From NCBI RefSeq assembly GCF_004005565.1, contig NZ_SADD01000009.1, forward strand, positions 124,001 to 188,000: 64,000 nucleotides of DNA. The letters are read 5' to 3'. The notes below the pieces were generated by a model that worked only from the letters and a program-made list of their open reading frames with translations, had not been told where the DNA came from and made no database searches. A program made the translations under genes and the position numbers. This document shows, piece by piece, positions 8,873-17,516 of the stretch (within the stretch, counting starts at the first letter, position 1; each line of letters opens with the position of its first letter). The DNA is from Lujinxingia sediminis (GTDB lineage Bacteria; Myxococcota_A; Bradymonadia; Bradymonadales; Bradymonadaceae).

Positions 8873-9979
8873 TCAGGGCTCACCGAAGGCCGGGTCCACC
8901 GCTGCGAGCAGGGTGTCGAGGCCGTGGTAGCCGTCGAGGGCGCGCAGCGCCTGGCGCACGTATCCGATAGAGGGCTCGTAGTAGTCAAGGAAGCTCGGGT
9001 TATGCTTGACCTTGTCGATAAAGATGAAGCGGCCGGCGTCTTTGAGTTTGCGCTGCACGGTCTGCAGGTAGAAGGCGCGGCGTATCAGCGCGGCGTCCTC
9101 GCACCAGGCAAGGCCGCGTTGTTGGCCCACCTCGATGTAGTGGTCGAGGAGGCGGGCGACCTGGTCGGCGTCGAGCGCGATGTAGGAGTCGCGCAGGAGC
9201 GCCACCAGGTCGTAGATCACCGGGCCGATGAGCGCGTCCTGGAAGTCGATGAGGATCCAGGTGTCTTTTTTGCGCATGATGTTTCGCGACTGGTAGTCGC
9301 GCAGCACAAGCGTGGTGGGGAGCTCGGTGAGCTCGGCGGTGAGGCGGTCGAAGAGGGCGTTGAGCGCCTCGCGATGCTCGCCAGCGGCCTCGGGGCCGTA
9401 ATGGTTGTCGAGGCCCCACTCCCGGTAGTGGTCGAGCTCCCAGCGCAAGAGCTCCGCGTCGAAGGCGCGGCCAAAGGCCACCGTCTCGTAGCGGGGCTCG
9501 GCGCGCTCGGCCTCCACCCGCACCTGCAGATCGACCAGAAGCTCGATGGCCTCGCGGTAGAGCGCCTCGACCTCGTCCGGGCCCGAGGCGGCCAGCACGG
9601 CGTGCTCGAACATCTCATCGCCGAGATCTTCGAGCAGGAGAACGCCGCGGGCCATGTCAACATGATCGATGGCGGGCACCGGCAGGCCGATGTTGGTCAG
9701 GTAGCGCTGCACGTCGACAAAGGGCAGCTCGGTGGGCGGTGCGTCGGCCGAGGAGCCGCCCTCATCACTACCCATCACATCGACGCCCTCCGGGAGCACC
9801 ATCGCCATCTGAGTGAGCTCGCCACGGGGGTAGGCGCGTGCCTCGGAACGATCGTCGGGGAGATTCACGCGCCAGTAGATCCGCAGGGAGGCGTGGCCGC
9901 CCAGGTTGTCGAGGCGAGCGTGCTCGGCGACCTGAGGATCGAAGAAATCAGCGAGTGTTTGACGCAGGCGTTGTTCCAT
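8873..9979 (-). CDS. amgK: AmgK-like N-acetylmuramate/N-acetylglucosamine anomeric kinase
   Basis: A 368-residue aminoglycoside-phosphotransferase-fold kinase. I place the start at the ATG at 9979 (MEQRLRQ). A longer frame running to 10231 would overlap the divergent exporter gene and has no family-like sequence. The Brenner motif LVLRDYQSRNIM and the metal-binding motif LIDFQDALIGPVIYDLVALL, near residues 225-250, match the AmgK family closely. AmgK phosphorylates the anomeric hydroxyl of recovered MurNAc and GlcNAc in cell-wall recycling. It is normally followed by MurU, a nucleotidyltransferase, and no such gene is present here. The lytic transglycosylase at 13258-16230 would supply related sugars, but it is a separate transcription unit. 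Another sugar or antibiotic kinase role remains possible. Confidence 0.85.
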   Translation of the reverse strand: MEQRLRQTLADFFDPQVAEHARLDNLGGHASLRIYWRVNLPDDRSEARAYPRGELTQMAMVLPEGVDVMGSDEGGSSADAPPTELPFVDVQRYLTNIGLPVPAIDHVDMARGVLLLEDLGDEMFEHAVLAASGPDEVEALYREAIELLVDLQVRVEAERAEPRYETVAFGRAFDAELLRWELDHYREWGLDNHYGPEAAGEHREALNALFDRLTAELTELPTTLVLRDYQSRNIMRKKDTWILIDFQDALIGPVIYDLVALLRDSYIALDADQVARLLDHYIEVGQQRGLAWCEDAALIRRAFYLQTVQRKLKDAGRFIFIDKVKHNPSFLDYYEPSIGYVRQALRALDGYHGLDTLLAAVDPAFGEP

Positions 9980-10072
9980 GGGTGAGACTCGGGTAAGGGA
10001 GCGGGCCAGATCCGGCCGGTCAACGAGATTGCCGGCTCTAAGGTGCGTCAGGAGTGCAAGAGGAGCAAGTTC

Positions 10073-11362
10073 ATGAGCACGATCAGGCCCGATAGTAAGT
10101 TCAGGAAAATGCTCGGGGTGCCACGCACTCGCCGCGCGCGGGAGACGGGGGAGCCGAAGATCGACTCGAAGGCCGTGGAGTTCGTGCTGCGGGTGGGGCG
10201 CGCGCTTCACCAGTACGGTACGCCGGCCCACCGCTTAGAAGAGGTGCTCGAGGAGATGACCCGGCGCTTTCATATGGAGGCGCATTTCTTTTCGACGCCG
10301 ACCTCCATCATGGCGGCGTTCGGGCCGCTGGGGGACCAGCGCTCGTATCTGGTGCGGGTGGAGCCGGGCGATGTGAACCTGGGGCTGATGTCGGATGTCG
10401 ATGAGATTGTCACCCGAGTGCTGGCCGGGGAGCTCACCACGGCGCGGGGGCTGGAGCTGATCGAGGAGATCGAGCGGGCGCCCCAGCGCTACCCGGCCTG
10501 GCTGGAGACGCTCTGCTGGGTGACGTCGGCGGCGGCGGCCGGGATCATGTTTGGTGGGGGCTGGCGGGAGATGTGGATCGCGGGGCTCTCCGGGCTGGGG
10601 ATCGGGCTTTTGACGCTGTTGGCGGCGCGCTCGCCAACGGTGAACCGGATCTTTGTGGCGCTCAGCGCCTTTATCGCCTCGTTTGTGGGCGGGGCGATGG
10701 CGGTGGTGGCGGACGGGGCGTCGGTGTTCATTCCGATGGTCGCCGGACTGATCGTGCTTTTGCCCGGGCTGACGCTGACGGTGGCGCTGACGGAGCTGGC
10801 CACGCGTAACCTGGCCGCCGGGGCGGCGCGCCTGACCCTGGCGCTGATGATCCTTTTGGAGATGGCCTTCGGGGTGGCGGTGGGGCTGCGCCTGGCCGAG
10901 ATGATCTTTGGCAGCCCGCCTCAGATGACCACGGTGGGGTTGAGCTTCGGGGTGGCGGCGGTGGCGCTGGTGGTGGCGTCGATCTCGTTTACGGTGCTCT
11001 TGCGGGCGCGTTTTGCCGATGTGGGGTGGATTCTGGGGGCGGCGGCGTTGGCGTACATCGGCACGCGGCACGGCACGTTATGGCTGGGCTCGGAGGTGGG
11101 GGTGTTCATCGCGGCGTTGGTTGTCGGCGTGGCGAGCAACGCGTTTGCGCGCTTCTTCGATCGCCCGGCGTCGATTGTGATGGTGCCGGGGATTCTGCTG
11201 CTGGTGCCCGGGAGTGTGGGCTTTCGCAGCGTGTCGCGCCTGCTGGAGCGCGATGTGGTGGGAGGGCTGGAGACGGCGTTTGTGATGACGCTTGTGGCCG
11301 CCTCGCTTGTGGCCGGCTTGCTGGTGGCCAACCTCTTGCTGCCGCCGCGCAAGGCGCTCTGA
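10073..11362 (+). CDS. ThrE-family threonine/serine exporter
   Basis: A 429-residue polytopic membrane protein. I prefer the ATG at 10073 over an upstream in-frame GTG at 10043, because AGGAGC lies seven bases before it. Residues of about 30-150 form the soluble N-terminal ThrE domain (VEFVLRVGRALHQYGTPAHR). About ten transmembrane helices follow, from ASAAAAGIMFGGGW onward, arranged as the fused ThrE and ThrE_2 halves. Characteristic stretches are FVALSAFIASFVGGAMAVV and the loop VMVPGILLLVPGSVGFRS. ThrE proteins export threonine and serine in actinobacteria, and the family is widely annotated by this similarity, so the actual substrate here is not proven. The gene diverges from amgK across 93 bp that must hold both promoters. 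Confidence 0.9.
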   Translation: MSTIRPDSKFRKMLGVPRTRRARETGEPKIDSKAVEFVLRVGRALHQYGTPAHRLEEVLEEMTRRFHMEAHFFSTPTSIMAAFGPLGDQRSYLVRVEPGDVNLGLMSDVDEIVTRVLAGELTTARGLELIEEIERAPQRYPAWLETLCWVTSAAAAGIMFGGGWREMWIAGLSGLGIGLLTLLAARSPTVNRIFVALSAFIASFVGGAMAVVADGASVFIPMVAGLIVLLPGLTLTVALTELATRNLAAGAARLTLALMILLEMAFGVAVGLRLAEMIFGSPPQMTTVGLSFGVAAVALVVASISFTVLLRARFADVGWILGAAALAYIGTRHGTLWLGSEVGVFIAALVVGVASNAFARFFDRPASIVMVPGILLLVPGSVGFRSVSRLLERDVVGGLETAFVMTLVAASLVAGLLVANLLLPPRKAL

Positions 11363-11413
11363 GTCCGGGGGGACGCAGGCGCCCTGCGCAACGTCAGGTC
11401 AGGGGAGTCGACC

Positions 11414-12565
11414 TCAGGGGGAGACGTTCTCAATGAGGTAGTCGATGCCGCCGGTCGGCAGCGAGGAGCTTCCGCTGTAGTAGACCTGCAGGGTGATCCG
11501 CTCGGTGGCGGCCTGAACGTCAGAGCTGCTGAGGGTGTGGTCGATCTCGCGCAGTCCGTTGGAGCCCTGGCCGTACTTGATCTGGCGAGAGCCTGCCCAG
11601 AGCGAGAAGTTGATCGACGAGGTGCTCGGGTTGTAAGCCAGCTCGACCTGCACGCGTTCGCCAGCAGCGAGGTGGCCCAGGTAGAACCAGTCGTAGCCCT
11701 CGCCCGGGCAGAGGGTCATCTCTTCAAAGCCGCCCGAGAAGAACTCCACACCGCTGAGGCTGCTGGCGTTGGTGGTGCCGTAGCTGTCGTTGGTGCAGCT
11801 GGTGGGTTCGGGGTCCGGATCCGGGTCAGGGTTGGTGCCGCCGCAGACGTTGTCTTCGTCGACAGCGCCGTCGCAGTCGTTGTCCTGCTGGTCGCAGACC
11901 TCGGTGGAGCCCGAAGAGGGCAGGGCGTCGCAGAAGGTGCCGGTGCCGTCGTAGCGACACTCCAACTGACCAAAACCTTCGCAGGCACCCAGGCCCACGG
12001 AGCAGGCCTCGCCAACGTTGAAGCCCTCGTCGGTGGCGCCGTCGCAGTTGTTATCGATCCCGTCGCAGAGCTCGTCGGCACCCGGGTGGATGCTGGCGTC
12101 GGAATCGTCGCAGTCCGGGCCGGCCAGGCAGCCCTCGCCAAAGCCATCGTCGTCGTTGTCGACGCAGACATCGCAGGCGTTGGCCGAGCAGGAGGCGCCC
12201 CCGGGGCAGAGGGCGGCTTCGGTCCACTGGCCACAGAGGTTTCCGTTATCCACGCACTCGATGAACTCCGCGCCGCCCACGCAGGAGGTCTCCCCGGGGG
12301 TGCAGCAGACGGGATCCGGGCCGGTGTCGGGCTCCGGGTCGGTGTCGGGCTCCGGGTCGGTGTCGGGCTCCGGATCGGTGTCGGTGTCGGTGTCGGGCTC
12401 CGGGTCGGTGTCTTCCTGAGGAGAGACATCTTCGTCAGCGTCTTCTTCAACGCCGGTATCAGGGCTCGGCCGGATGGGGTCGGTATCGGCCGGGGCGGCG
12501 GTGTCGCTGTCGGCGCAGGCGGCAAGGCTGCAGGAGAGGAGCAGAACAATCAGGGTTTTTAACAT
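11414..12565 (-). CDS. Lipoprotein with MopE-type metal-binding repeats and PPC-like C-terminal domain
   Basis: A 383-residue protein; the start is the ATG at 12565, giving MLKTLIVLLLSCSLAACADS with lipobox SLAAC. An acidic tether contains an imperfect 18-base DNA repeat coding for DTDPEP. Next are about 120 residues with Cys-rich MopE-like motifs (DNDDDGFGEGC, CDDSDASIHPGADELCDGID, NNCDGATDEG, NDCDGAVDED). These Asp/Asn-rich loops are predicted to bind calcium or other metals in the family named after the copper-repressible Methylococcus surface protein. The C-terminal 120 residues form a beta domain resembling the pre-peptidase C-terminal (PPC) fold (YDWFYLGHLAAGERVQVEL). A surface or periplasmic location is expected. 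A palindromic element A (12590-12693) lies just upstream of the start codon. Confidence 0.88.
   Translation of the reverse strand: MLKTLIVLLLSCSLAACADSDTAAPADTDPIRPSPDTGVEEDADEDVSPQEDTDPEPDTDTDTDPEPDTDPEPDTDPEPDTGPDPVCCTPGETSCVGGAEFIECVDNGNLCGQWTEAALCPGGASCSANACDVCVDNDDDGFGEGCLAGPDCDDSDASIHPGADELCDGIDNNCDGATDEGFNVGEACSVGLGACEGFGQLECRYDGTGTFCDALPSSGSTEVCDQQDNDCDGAVDEDNVCGGTNPDPDPDPEPTSCTNDSYGTTNASSLSGVEFFSGGFEEMTLCPGEGYDWFYLGHLAAGERVQVELAYNPSTSSINFSLWAGSRQIKYGQGSNGLREIDHTLSSSDVQAATERITLQVYYSGSSSLPTGGIDYLIENVSP
12315..12410. repeat. In-frame 18-bp tandem repeat in the acidic tether
   Basis: Within the lipoprotein gene, CGGTGTCGGGCTCCGGGT recurs about four times head to tail, coding on the minus strand for the six-residue unit DTDPEP. 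Because 18 is a multiple of three, slippage would lengthen or shorten the tether without breaking the frame. Confidence 0.8.
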
Positions 12566-12589
12566 CGCGGGCACAGCATCCTCCGGGGA

Positions 12590-12693
12590 CCGACCGCCCC
12601 GGGACAAAGTCAGCATCGTCGCTGCGTTCTCGCAGCGGCGCTGCTACAGCTTCGTCCTTGCTCCTTGCCGGGCTTCGCCCTGGATGCGGTCGG
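12590..12693. repeat. Palindromic element A, copy 1
   Basis: A 104-bp element starting near CCGACCGCCCCGGG and ending CCTGGATGCGGTCGG. Its ends are imperfect inverted repeats, and the centre (GGCGCTGCTAC) can form a small hairpin. It begins 25 bp upstream of the ATG of the MopE lipoprotein, so it probably lies in that gene's 5' leader or promoter. Confidence 0.8.
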
Positions 12694-12779
12694 GATATTT
12701 AATTTACGAAACGACTTTTCTGACTCGGATCGAGGTGAGGGTCACATGAAGAGGGTTGCAGGGGATCGTTCAGAAAGCA

Positions 12780-13014
12780 AAGAGCATCGTCGCCGAGTGC
12801 CCCAGAACAAAGCCAGCATCGTCGCCGAGCGCCCCAGAACAAAGCCAGCATCGTCGCCGCGTCCTCGCCGAGCGCCCCAGAACAAAGCCAGCATCGTCGC
12901 CGCGTCCTCGCCGAGCGCCCCAGGACCAAGCCAGCATCGTCGCCGCGTCCTCGCAGTAGCGTTGCTACGGCTTCGTCCTTGCTCCTTGCTGGACTTTGCC
13001 CTGGATGCGCTCGG
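12780..13014. repeat. Element A with amplified left arm (copy 2)
   Basis: A complete A right half ending at 13014 is preceded by four copies of the left arm (GCCGAGCGCCCCAGAACAAA, then GCCAGCATCGTCG), spaced 32 or 43 bp apart. The arm seems to have been duplicated in tandem. The tail AGCTTTTATCTTGCGAAGTC follows, as it does after the next copy. Confidence 0.8.
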
Positions 13015-13059
13015 AGCTTTTATCTTGCGAAGTCGTTGGATATCGTCGCCGCGTCCTCG

Positions 13060-13163
13060 CCGAGCGCCCCAGGACCAAGCCAGCATCGTCGCCGCGTCCT
13101 CGCAGTAGCGCTGCTACAGCTTCGTCCTTGCTCCTTGCTGGACTTTGCCCTGGATGCGCTCGG
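13060..13163. repeat. Palindromic element A, copy 3, with solitary tail
   Basis: A 104-bp copy from CCGAGCGCCCCAGG to CCTGGATGCGCTCGG with the hairpin centre GTAGCGCTGCTAC. A further right-end fragment (GGATGCGCTCGGAGCTTTTA) lies at about 13205-13237. With copies 1 and 2 it fills most of the non-coding stretch 12566-13257. Confidence 0.85.
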
Positions 13164-13257
13164 ATCTTTTATCTCGCGAAGTCGTTGGTTGTGGCGTCGG
13201 TTCAGGATGCGCTCGGAGCTTTTATCTTGCGAAGTCGTGCGTTCAGGGCACCGACTT

Positions 13258-16230
13258 TTAAAAAACCAAAAGCATGGAGATGGGTTCGCTCTGGGCGGCT
13301 TCGACCTCGGGGATTTTGCCCCAGGGGCGGAGCTCTTCGGGCATCTGCAGGGGGATGTCGGGGAGGGTGCCGTCGCCGTAGAGGCCCTGGTAGGTGATGA
13401 AGCTGGTCATGACCTTGCGCACGTAGCCGCGGGCTTCCTGGTAGGTGATGGACTCGACCCAGGCGTCGACCTCGCGGTTGCCGTAGCGATCCATCCAGGA
13501 GCGCAGCGGTGCGGGGCCGGCGTTGTAGCCGGCCAGGGCCAGGGCAGGGCGGTCGTGGGCGTGGGCGATATGAATGCGGATGTACATGGTGCCCAGGCGT
13601 ACGTTGGTGTCGGGGTTGAGGATCTGGTTGTTGGAGACGGATCCCTCTTCCAGGAAGGTGCGCGAGGTGTAGCGGGCGGTGCCCGGCATCAGCTGCATCA
13701 GGCCCATCGCGCCGGCGTAGCTTTTGACGGTGGGGCGGAAGCCGCTCTCCTGGCGGATAATCGCCTGCACCAGGAAGGGAGAGACGCCGTAGGCGTCGCC
13801 GTACTTGTGGGCGAGCTCCATGTAGTTGACCGGGAAGGCAAAGCCCCAGTCGCGGATGTTGCGAAGCGAGGGGCCGCGCTCGTCGATCACGGACTTCATG
13901 ATCCAGTGGGCCCAGTTGGGCTCATCGACAGCGAGGTGGAGGCCGGCGCGAAGCTGTACGGTGCCTTCGGGGATGGGGTGTACGGCTTGCTGGCGGCGAA
14001 CTTCGGCCAGAGCGTCTTTGTAGAGGGAGAGGCGCACAAGTTCGGCCCCGACTTCCAGGCGCGGGTTATGGGGAAGGCGCAGGGTGGCGAAGTTGGCGAT
14101 CTCTGCGGCGTCGAGGTTGATGGTGGGCAGGCGCACGTGGGCGGGGAGCTCATGCTGCTCCAGACGGGCGACGGCCAGGCGGCCGTACCAGGTGAGCGGG
14201 CCCGAATCGATGGTGGTTTGCAACCAGTGGCGGGCCTGTTCGGCGCGGCCGGCTTTGAGGTGATTGACGCCAAGCCAGTAGCGGGCTTTCAGCCCCAGGG
14301 TGAGCTCGGATTCGTCTTTGATATGGCCGTAGTGGTTGACCAGATCGAGGAGCGGGGGAATGGCCGCGTCGTAATCTTCCTGAAGGTAGGCGCTGAGCGC
14401 GGTGCGCCAGAGGGCGTCGGGGACGTGGCTGCTGAAGGGATGCAGGCCCACCAGGTCGAAGAAGTGAGCGCGGGCCTCTTCGTGTTTGTTTTTGAACTGG
14501 TAGAGGCGTCCGGCCTCATAGAGCGCTTCGGGGCAGAGGGCGTTGGTGGGGTACTCTTCGCAGAGGCGCTGGTAGAGGGCAATGGCCTCGCTGTCGCGAT
14601 CCATGCGGCGTAGCGCGCGGGCCCAGCCGAAGTAGAGGCGCGGGCGGATGGCCGGGTCACGCACCAGGCGCTCGGCCTCGGCGAATTCTTCGAGGGCGCT
14701 CTCGCGCTTGCGTTCGCGCTCGTTTTGCAGGGCCTGACGGTAGCGGGTCCAGCCGCGGACCTCGGAGCCGGCGACCCGTCGAAGTTGGGCGTTTTCGCGG
14801 GAAACCTGATGGGCGTGGCGGTAGCGCCCGCGAGCGATGAGCTCACGCATGCGGTCGATGCGGTCGCCAAAGGGGATAGTGGCGTCGAGGCGGCGCATGG
14901 CGTCTTCGACATCGCCCACGATGCGGTCGCTGCTGCGCCAGGAGCGCGTCATGCGGTAGATGCCCAGCCAGACCTGAGCGGCTTCCAGGGGGCGGTCGGC
15001 GCGCTCAAGGATGCGGGCTTCGGCGCGGCGGACCTGGTACTGATCCCAGGATTGCTTGAGCTCCTGGCGAAGCTCGTAAAGATCGCGCAGCGCCTGGTCG
15101 ACCTCGCCATCGTTGGCGCGCTGTTCGGCCTGGCGGATATGGGAGGAGAGGGCCATGGCCTCGTCCTCGACCGCCTGCTGACGGGAGTGGCCCAGCGCGC
15201 GGCGGGCGAGCTCACCGACGGCGGAGGGAAGCTCAGCGAGCTGGCGCATGGTGGCCAGCCCCTGAGCGCGGGCGTTGGTGCACATCTGGATGCGGGCAAA
15301 GGCGTAGCGCACCGCCGGCTCGCCATCGGCGTGCAGCTCAGGCGGGCCGAGGATGTCGGTGGCAAGTTTGAGCGCATCGTTGCACTCATTGTCGACGAGC
15401 AGCTGCATGGCCTGAGGCCAGCGCGGGTCGGGCACATAGGGGGTAAGCACGAGGTAGTCGCCACCGCCGCCGAGCAAACGGCTGGAGACAGCCTGAAGGC
15501 TGCGGAGCGCGGCGGGGCGAGGCCAGGAGCTCTCGTCGTCGGTGATGCGGGCGAAGAAGTCGCGCAGGCGCGCGGCCTGGTCGGCATCAAGGCCGATGGC
15601 GGGCTGGGTCGGGGCGTCGCTCGCTGCTTCTTGGTCGTGCGCGTCAGCGTCGAGGGGAGCCTGTGCGGCGAGCTCGGCGTCGAGGATGGCGTCTTCGATG
15701 AGCTCGGCGGGGACGTCGGCGTCACCACCACGCTCGGTCTGAGAGCTCTCGTCAGGTTCGTCGTAGGCGCCGAAGATGGCGTCGTCTTCGTCGGTGCTGT
15801 CGCCGTGAGGCTCGGGCGTGTCGAGCGCGTCGGCCTGGGCCGTGGAAGATGCCGAGGCATCAAGCTCTTCGGCGTCATCAGGCGCGGCCGCCGGGGCGTT
15901 GTCGGAGACGTTTGTGCCGACGGCGTCGGTGGATTCGTCTTTGTTTTCAACGAGTTGCCGAGGGGGTGCGCTGCCCGCTTCGGCGATGGTGGCGTCGTCT
16001 TCGGCGACGTCTGAGGTGTCTGCGTCGCCGTCGTCGAGGGCCTGTTGGGCGCGTTGAAGGGCGCGCAGGGCGGCCGCCTGGCGCGCGTCGTCACCGGGTT
16101 CTTCGGTGACCTGCTCCAGGGCATCCGCCGCAGCGTCGGGTGCCTCTTGAGCCGAGGCGACCGAGGAGATTCCCCACAATAGAGCGCTCATCAAAAGAGC
16201 GCGCGTCAACGTCGTGCGCAGATCGTTCAT
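13258..16230 (-). CDS. Slt-type soluble lytic murein transglycosylase with long TPR superhelix
   Basis: A 990-residue exported enzyme. I choose the ATG at 16230, which gives a signal peptide (TRALLMSALLWGISSVASAQ); the open frame extends 35 codons further without a plausible start. Residues of about 30-280 are acidic low-complexity sequence. A long helical-repeat region of TPR type follows (ALYEAGRLYQFKNKHEEARA). The catalytic SLT domain occupies the last 170 residues or so. It has the catalytic glutamate in IIRQESGFRP, then GLMQLMPGTA, the NPDTNVRLG segment and ALAGYNAGP. Such enzymes cleave the MurNAc-GlcNAc bond to form 1,6-anhydro-MurNAc. The protein is much longer than E. coli Slt70 (about 620), mainly through its N-terminal acidic part. 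It is probably periplasmic. Confidence 0.93.
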   Translation of the reverse strand: MNDLRTTLTRALLMSALLWGISSVASAQEAPDAAADALEQVTEEPGDDARQAAALRALQRAQQALDDGDADTSDVAEDDATIAEAGSAPPRQLVENKDESTDAVGTNVSDNAPAAAPDDAEELDASASSTAQADALDTPEPHGDSTDEDDAIFGAYDEPDESSQTERGGDADVPAELIEDAILDAELAAQAPLDADAHDQEAASDAPTQPAIGLDADQAARLRDFFARITDDESSWPRPAALRSLQAVSSRLLGGGGDYLVLTPYVPDPRWPQAMQLLVDNECNDALKLATDILGPPELHADGEPAVRYAFARIQMCTNARAQGLATMRQLAELPSAVGELARRALGHSRQQAVEDEAMALSSHIRQAEQRANDGEVDQALRDLYELRQELKQSWDQYQVRRAEARILERADRPLEAAQVWLGIYRMTRSWRSSDRIVGDVEDAMRRLDATIPFGDRIDRMRELIARGRYRHAHQVSRENAQLRRVAGSEVRGWTRYRQALQNERERKRESALEEFAEAERLVRDPAIRPRLYFGWARALRRMDRDSEAIALYQRLCEEYPTNALCPEALYEAGRLYQFKNKHEEARAHFFDLVGLHPFSSHVPDALWRTALSAYLQEDYDAAIPPLLDLVNHYGHIKDESELTLGLKARYWLGVNHLKAGRAEQARHWLQTTIDSGPLTWYGRLAVARLEQHELPAHVRLPTINLDAAEIANFATLRLPHNPRLEVGAELVRLSLYKDALAEVRRQQAVHPIPEGTVQLRAGLHLAVDEPNWAHWIMKSVIDERGPSLRNIRDWGFAFPVNYMELAHKYGDAYGVSPFLVQAIIRQESGFRPTVKSYAGAMGLMQLMPGTARYTSRTFLEEGSVSNNQILNPDTNVRLGTMYIRIHIAHAHDRPALALAGYNAGPAPLRSWMDRYGNREVDAWVESITYQEARGYVRKVMTSFITYQGLYGDGTLPDIPLQMPEELRPWGKIPEVEAAQSEPISMLLVF

Positions 16231-16616
16231 GATCGTCGTTACCCTGTGCCAGGTTCTTCCGCCAGGTACCCCGCGCGTCCCTGCCCGGTTGGCGAGGTTA
16301 TCGAGGGCGGCGCTCTCGGCTAGCAGCCGGGCCATCGCCCTGTCAAATCGCCGAATTCAAAGTGGCACCGTGCCCGCTATCGCAGGCCTGCGGCCCCCGC
16401 ATTATAGAGTTCCCCTTCTGCTGCACCAAGAAAATTACCCGGACGGTCTTGCGCACCGCCTGCGAGGCGTTCACCTTTGCGACCACGACGCCTGCCGGCC
16501 GGGTAAGTTCCATGAACGTTGGAACAGGCTGAGCGAAGGCAACGTTTTTCCTGGCGAGTGCGTCGCCGTATCTCGGATACATGGCGCCGCCGTCTTCTGA
16601 AGTGAAGGGTAACCTG
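16231..16616. other. Divergent intergenic region with no recognised element
   Basis: This 386-bp stretch separates the transglycosylase gene from the radical SAM gene and must contain both promoters. I looked for riboswitch signatures (TPP, glycine, cobalamin, c-di-GMP) and a tRNA and found none. A CCGG-rich arm near 16496 and several G/A-rich segments before 16560 could fold, but nothing diagnostic is present. Confidence 0.4.
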
Positions 16617-17516
16617 ATGATCGACGTCAACCTGGCCATCGACCGGCCGCCGGAGGGGCCAGCGCCGCTGCTGGAGCTGCGCCACCTGGACACGCTCTGG
16701 CTGCAGGTCACCGGCACCCTGTGCAATCTGGCCTGTCGGCACTGCTTTATCTCGTGCGGCCCCAAAAATGAGAGCCACCCCTTTATGGCGCTTGAGGAGG
16801 TGCAGCGCGCGGTGGAGTCGGCGGCAGCGATGGGGGTTAAGGAGTTTTATTTCACCGGCGGGGAGCCTTTTATGCACCCGCAGATCCGCGAGATGATCGC
16901 GCTGACCCTGGAGCACGGGCCGCTGAGCGTGCTGACCAACGGGGTGCTCATCGATGAGGAGCTCGCTTCGTGGCTGGCCGGGGTTTTTGAGACGTCGCGC
17001 TATAACTTCGATGTGCGAGTCTCGCTCGATGGGACAACGCCCGAGGAAAATGACGCGATTCGCGGGCGGCACACCTTTGAGAAGATCTTAGGCGGGGCCG
17101 AGCGCCTGCACGAGGCCGGGCTTAACCCGGTGTTTACGGTCACCACCTGCCATGCGGAGCTTGCGGAGAGTGCCGGTCGTCAGCGTTTTTTCGACCTGCT
17201 GGCGGAGCGGGGCATCACCCGCCCGCGTCTCAAGTTTCTGGCACCCTTTAAGATCGGGCGAGAGGAGCGGCGAGGCGGGGCGTATGAGGAGTTCGAGCGG
17301 TTGAGGGAGGGGATGCTCGATGAGGAGGCGCGCGCCAGTCTGCAATGCTCCAGCTGCCGGATGGTGACGGCCAAAGGTGTTTATCCCTGCCCGATCCTCA
17401 TTGAAGAGGAGGGCGCGCGCATGGGCGATACGCTCGAGGATGCGATGGGGCCGATTAAGCTCGACCACCCGGCCTGCTATACCTGTTTTGTGGAGGGCGT
17501 GACGTGTCGGACCTGA
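16617..17516 (+). CDS. Radical SAM protein with C-terminal auxiliary-cluster cysteines
   Basis: A 299-residue radical SAM enzyme. The start is the ATG at 16617, preceded by GAAGGG; an upstream ATG at 16581 lacks such a site. The 4Fe-4S motif is CNLACRHC (CxxxCxxC) near residue 35. It is followed by the SAM-binding FYFTGGEPFMHP, and then VLTNGVLID and DVRVSLDGT, as in the SPASM/Twitch branch. The tail has extra cysteines (CSSCRMVTAKGVYPCPIL, then CYTCFVEGVTC), suggesting one more Fe-S cluster. Members modify peptides or small molecules; the substrate is unknown and no precursor peptide gene is obvious nearby. The stop codon overlaps the downstream metallophosphoesterase gene by 13 bases, so the two are probably translationally coupled. 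Confidence 0.92.
   Translation: MIDVNLAIDRPPEGPAPLLELRHLDTLWLQVTGTLCNLACRHCFISCGPKNESHPFMALEEVQRAVESAAAMGVKEFYFTGGEPFMHPQIREMIALTLEHGPLSVLTNGVLIDEELASWLAGVFETSRYNFDVRVSLDGTTPEENDAIRGRHTFEKILGGAERLHEAGLNPVFTVTTCHAELAESAGRQRFFDLLAERGITRPRLKFLAPFKIGREERRGGAYEEFERLREGMLDEEARASLQCSSCRMVTAKGVYPCPILIEEEGARMGDTLEDAMGPIKLDHPACYTCFVEGVTCRT

Noticed and set aside
9980-10231. N-terminal extension of the AmgK-like kinase
   Set aside because: The frame upstream of 9979 overlaps the divergent exporter and is low-complexity basic sequence; the family-like start is at 9979.
16231-16616. Riboswitch before the radical SAM gene
   Set aside because: No known aptamer signature was seen; the partial similarity to glycine-type GAAGGCAACG is too short.
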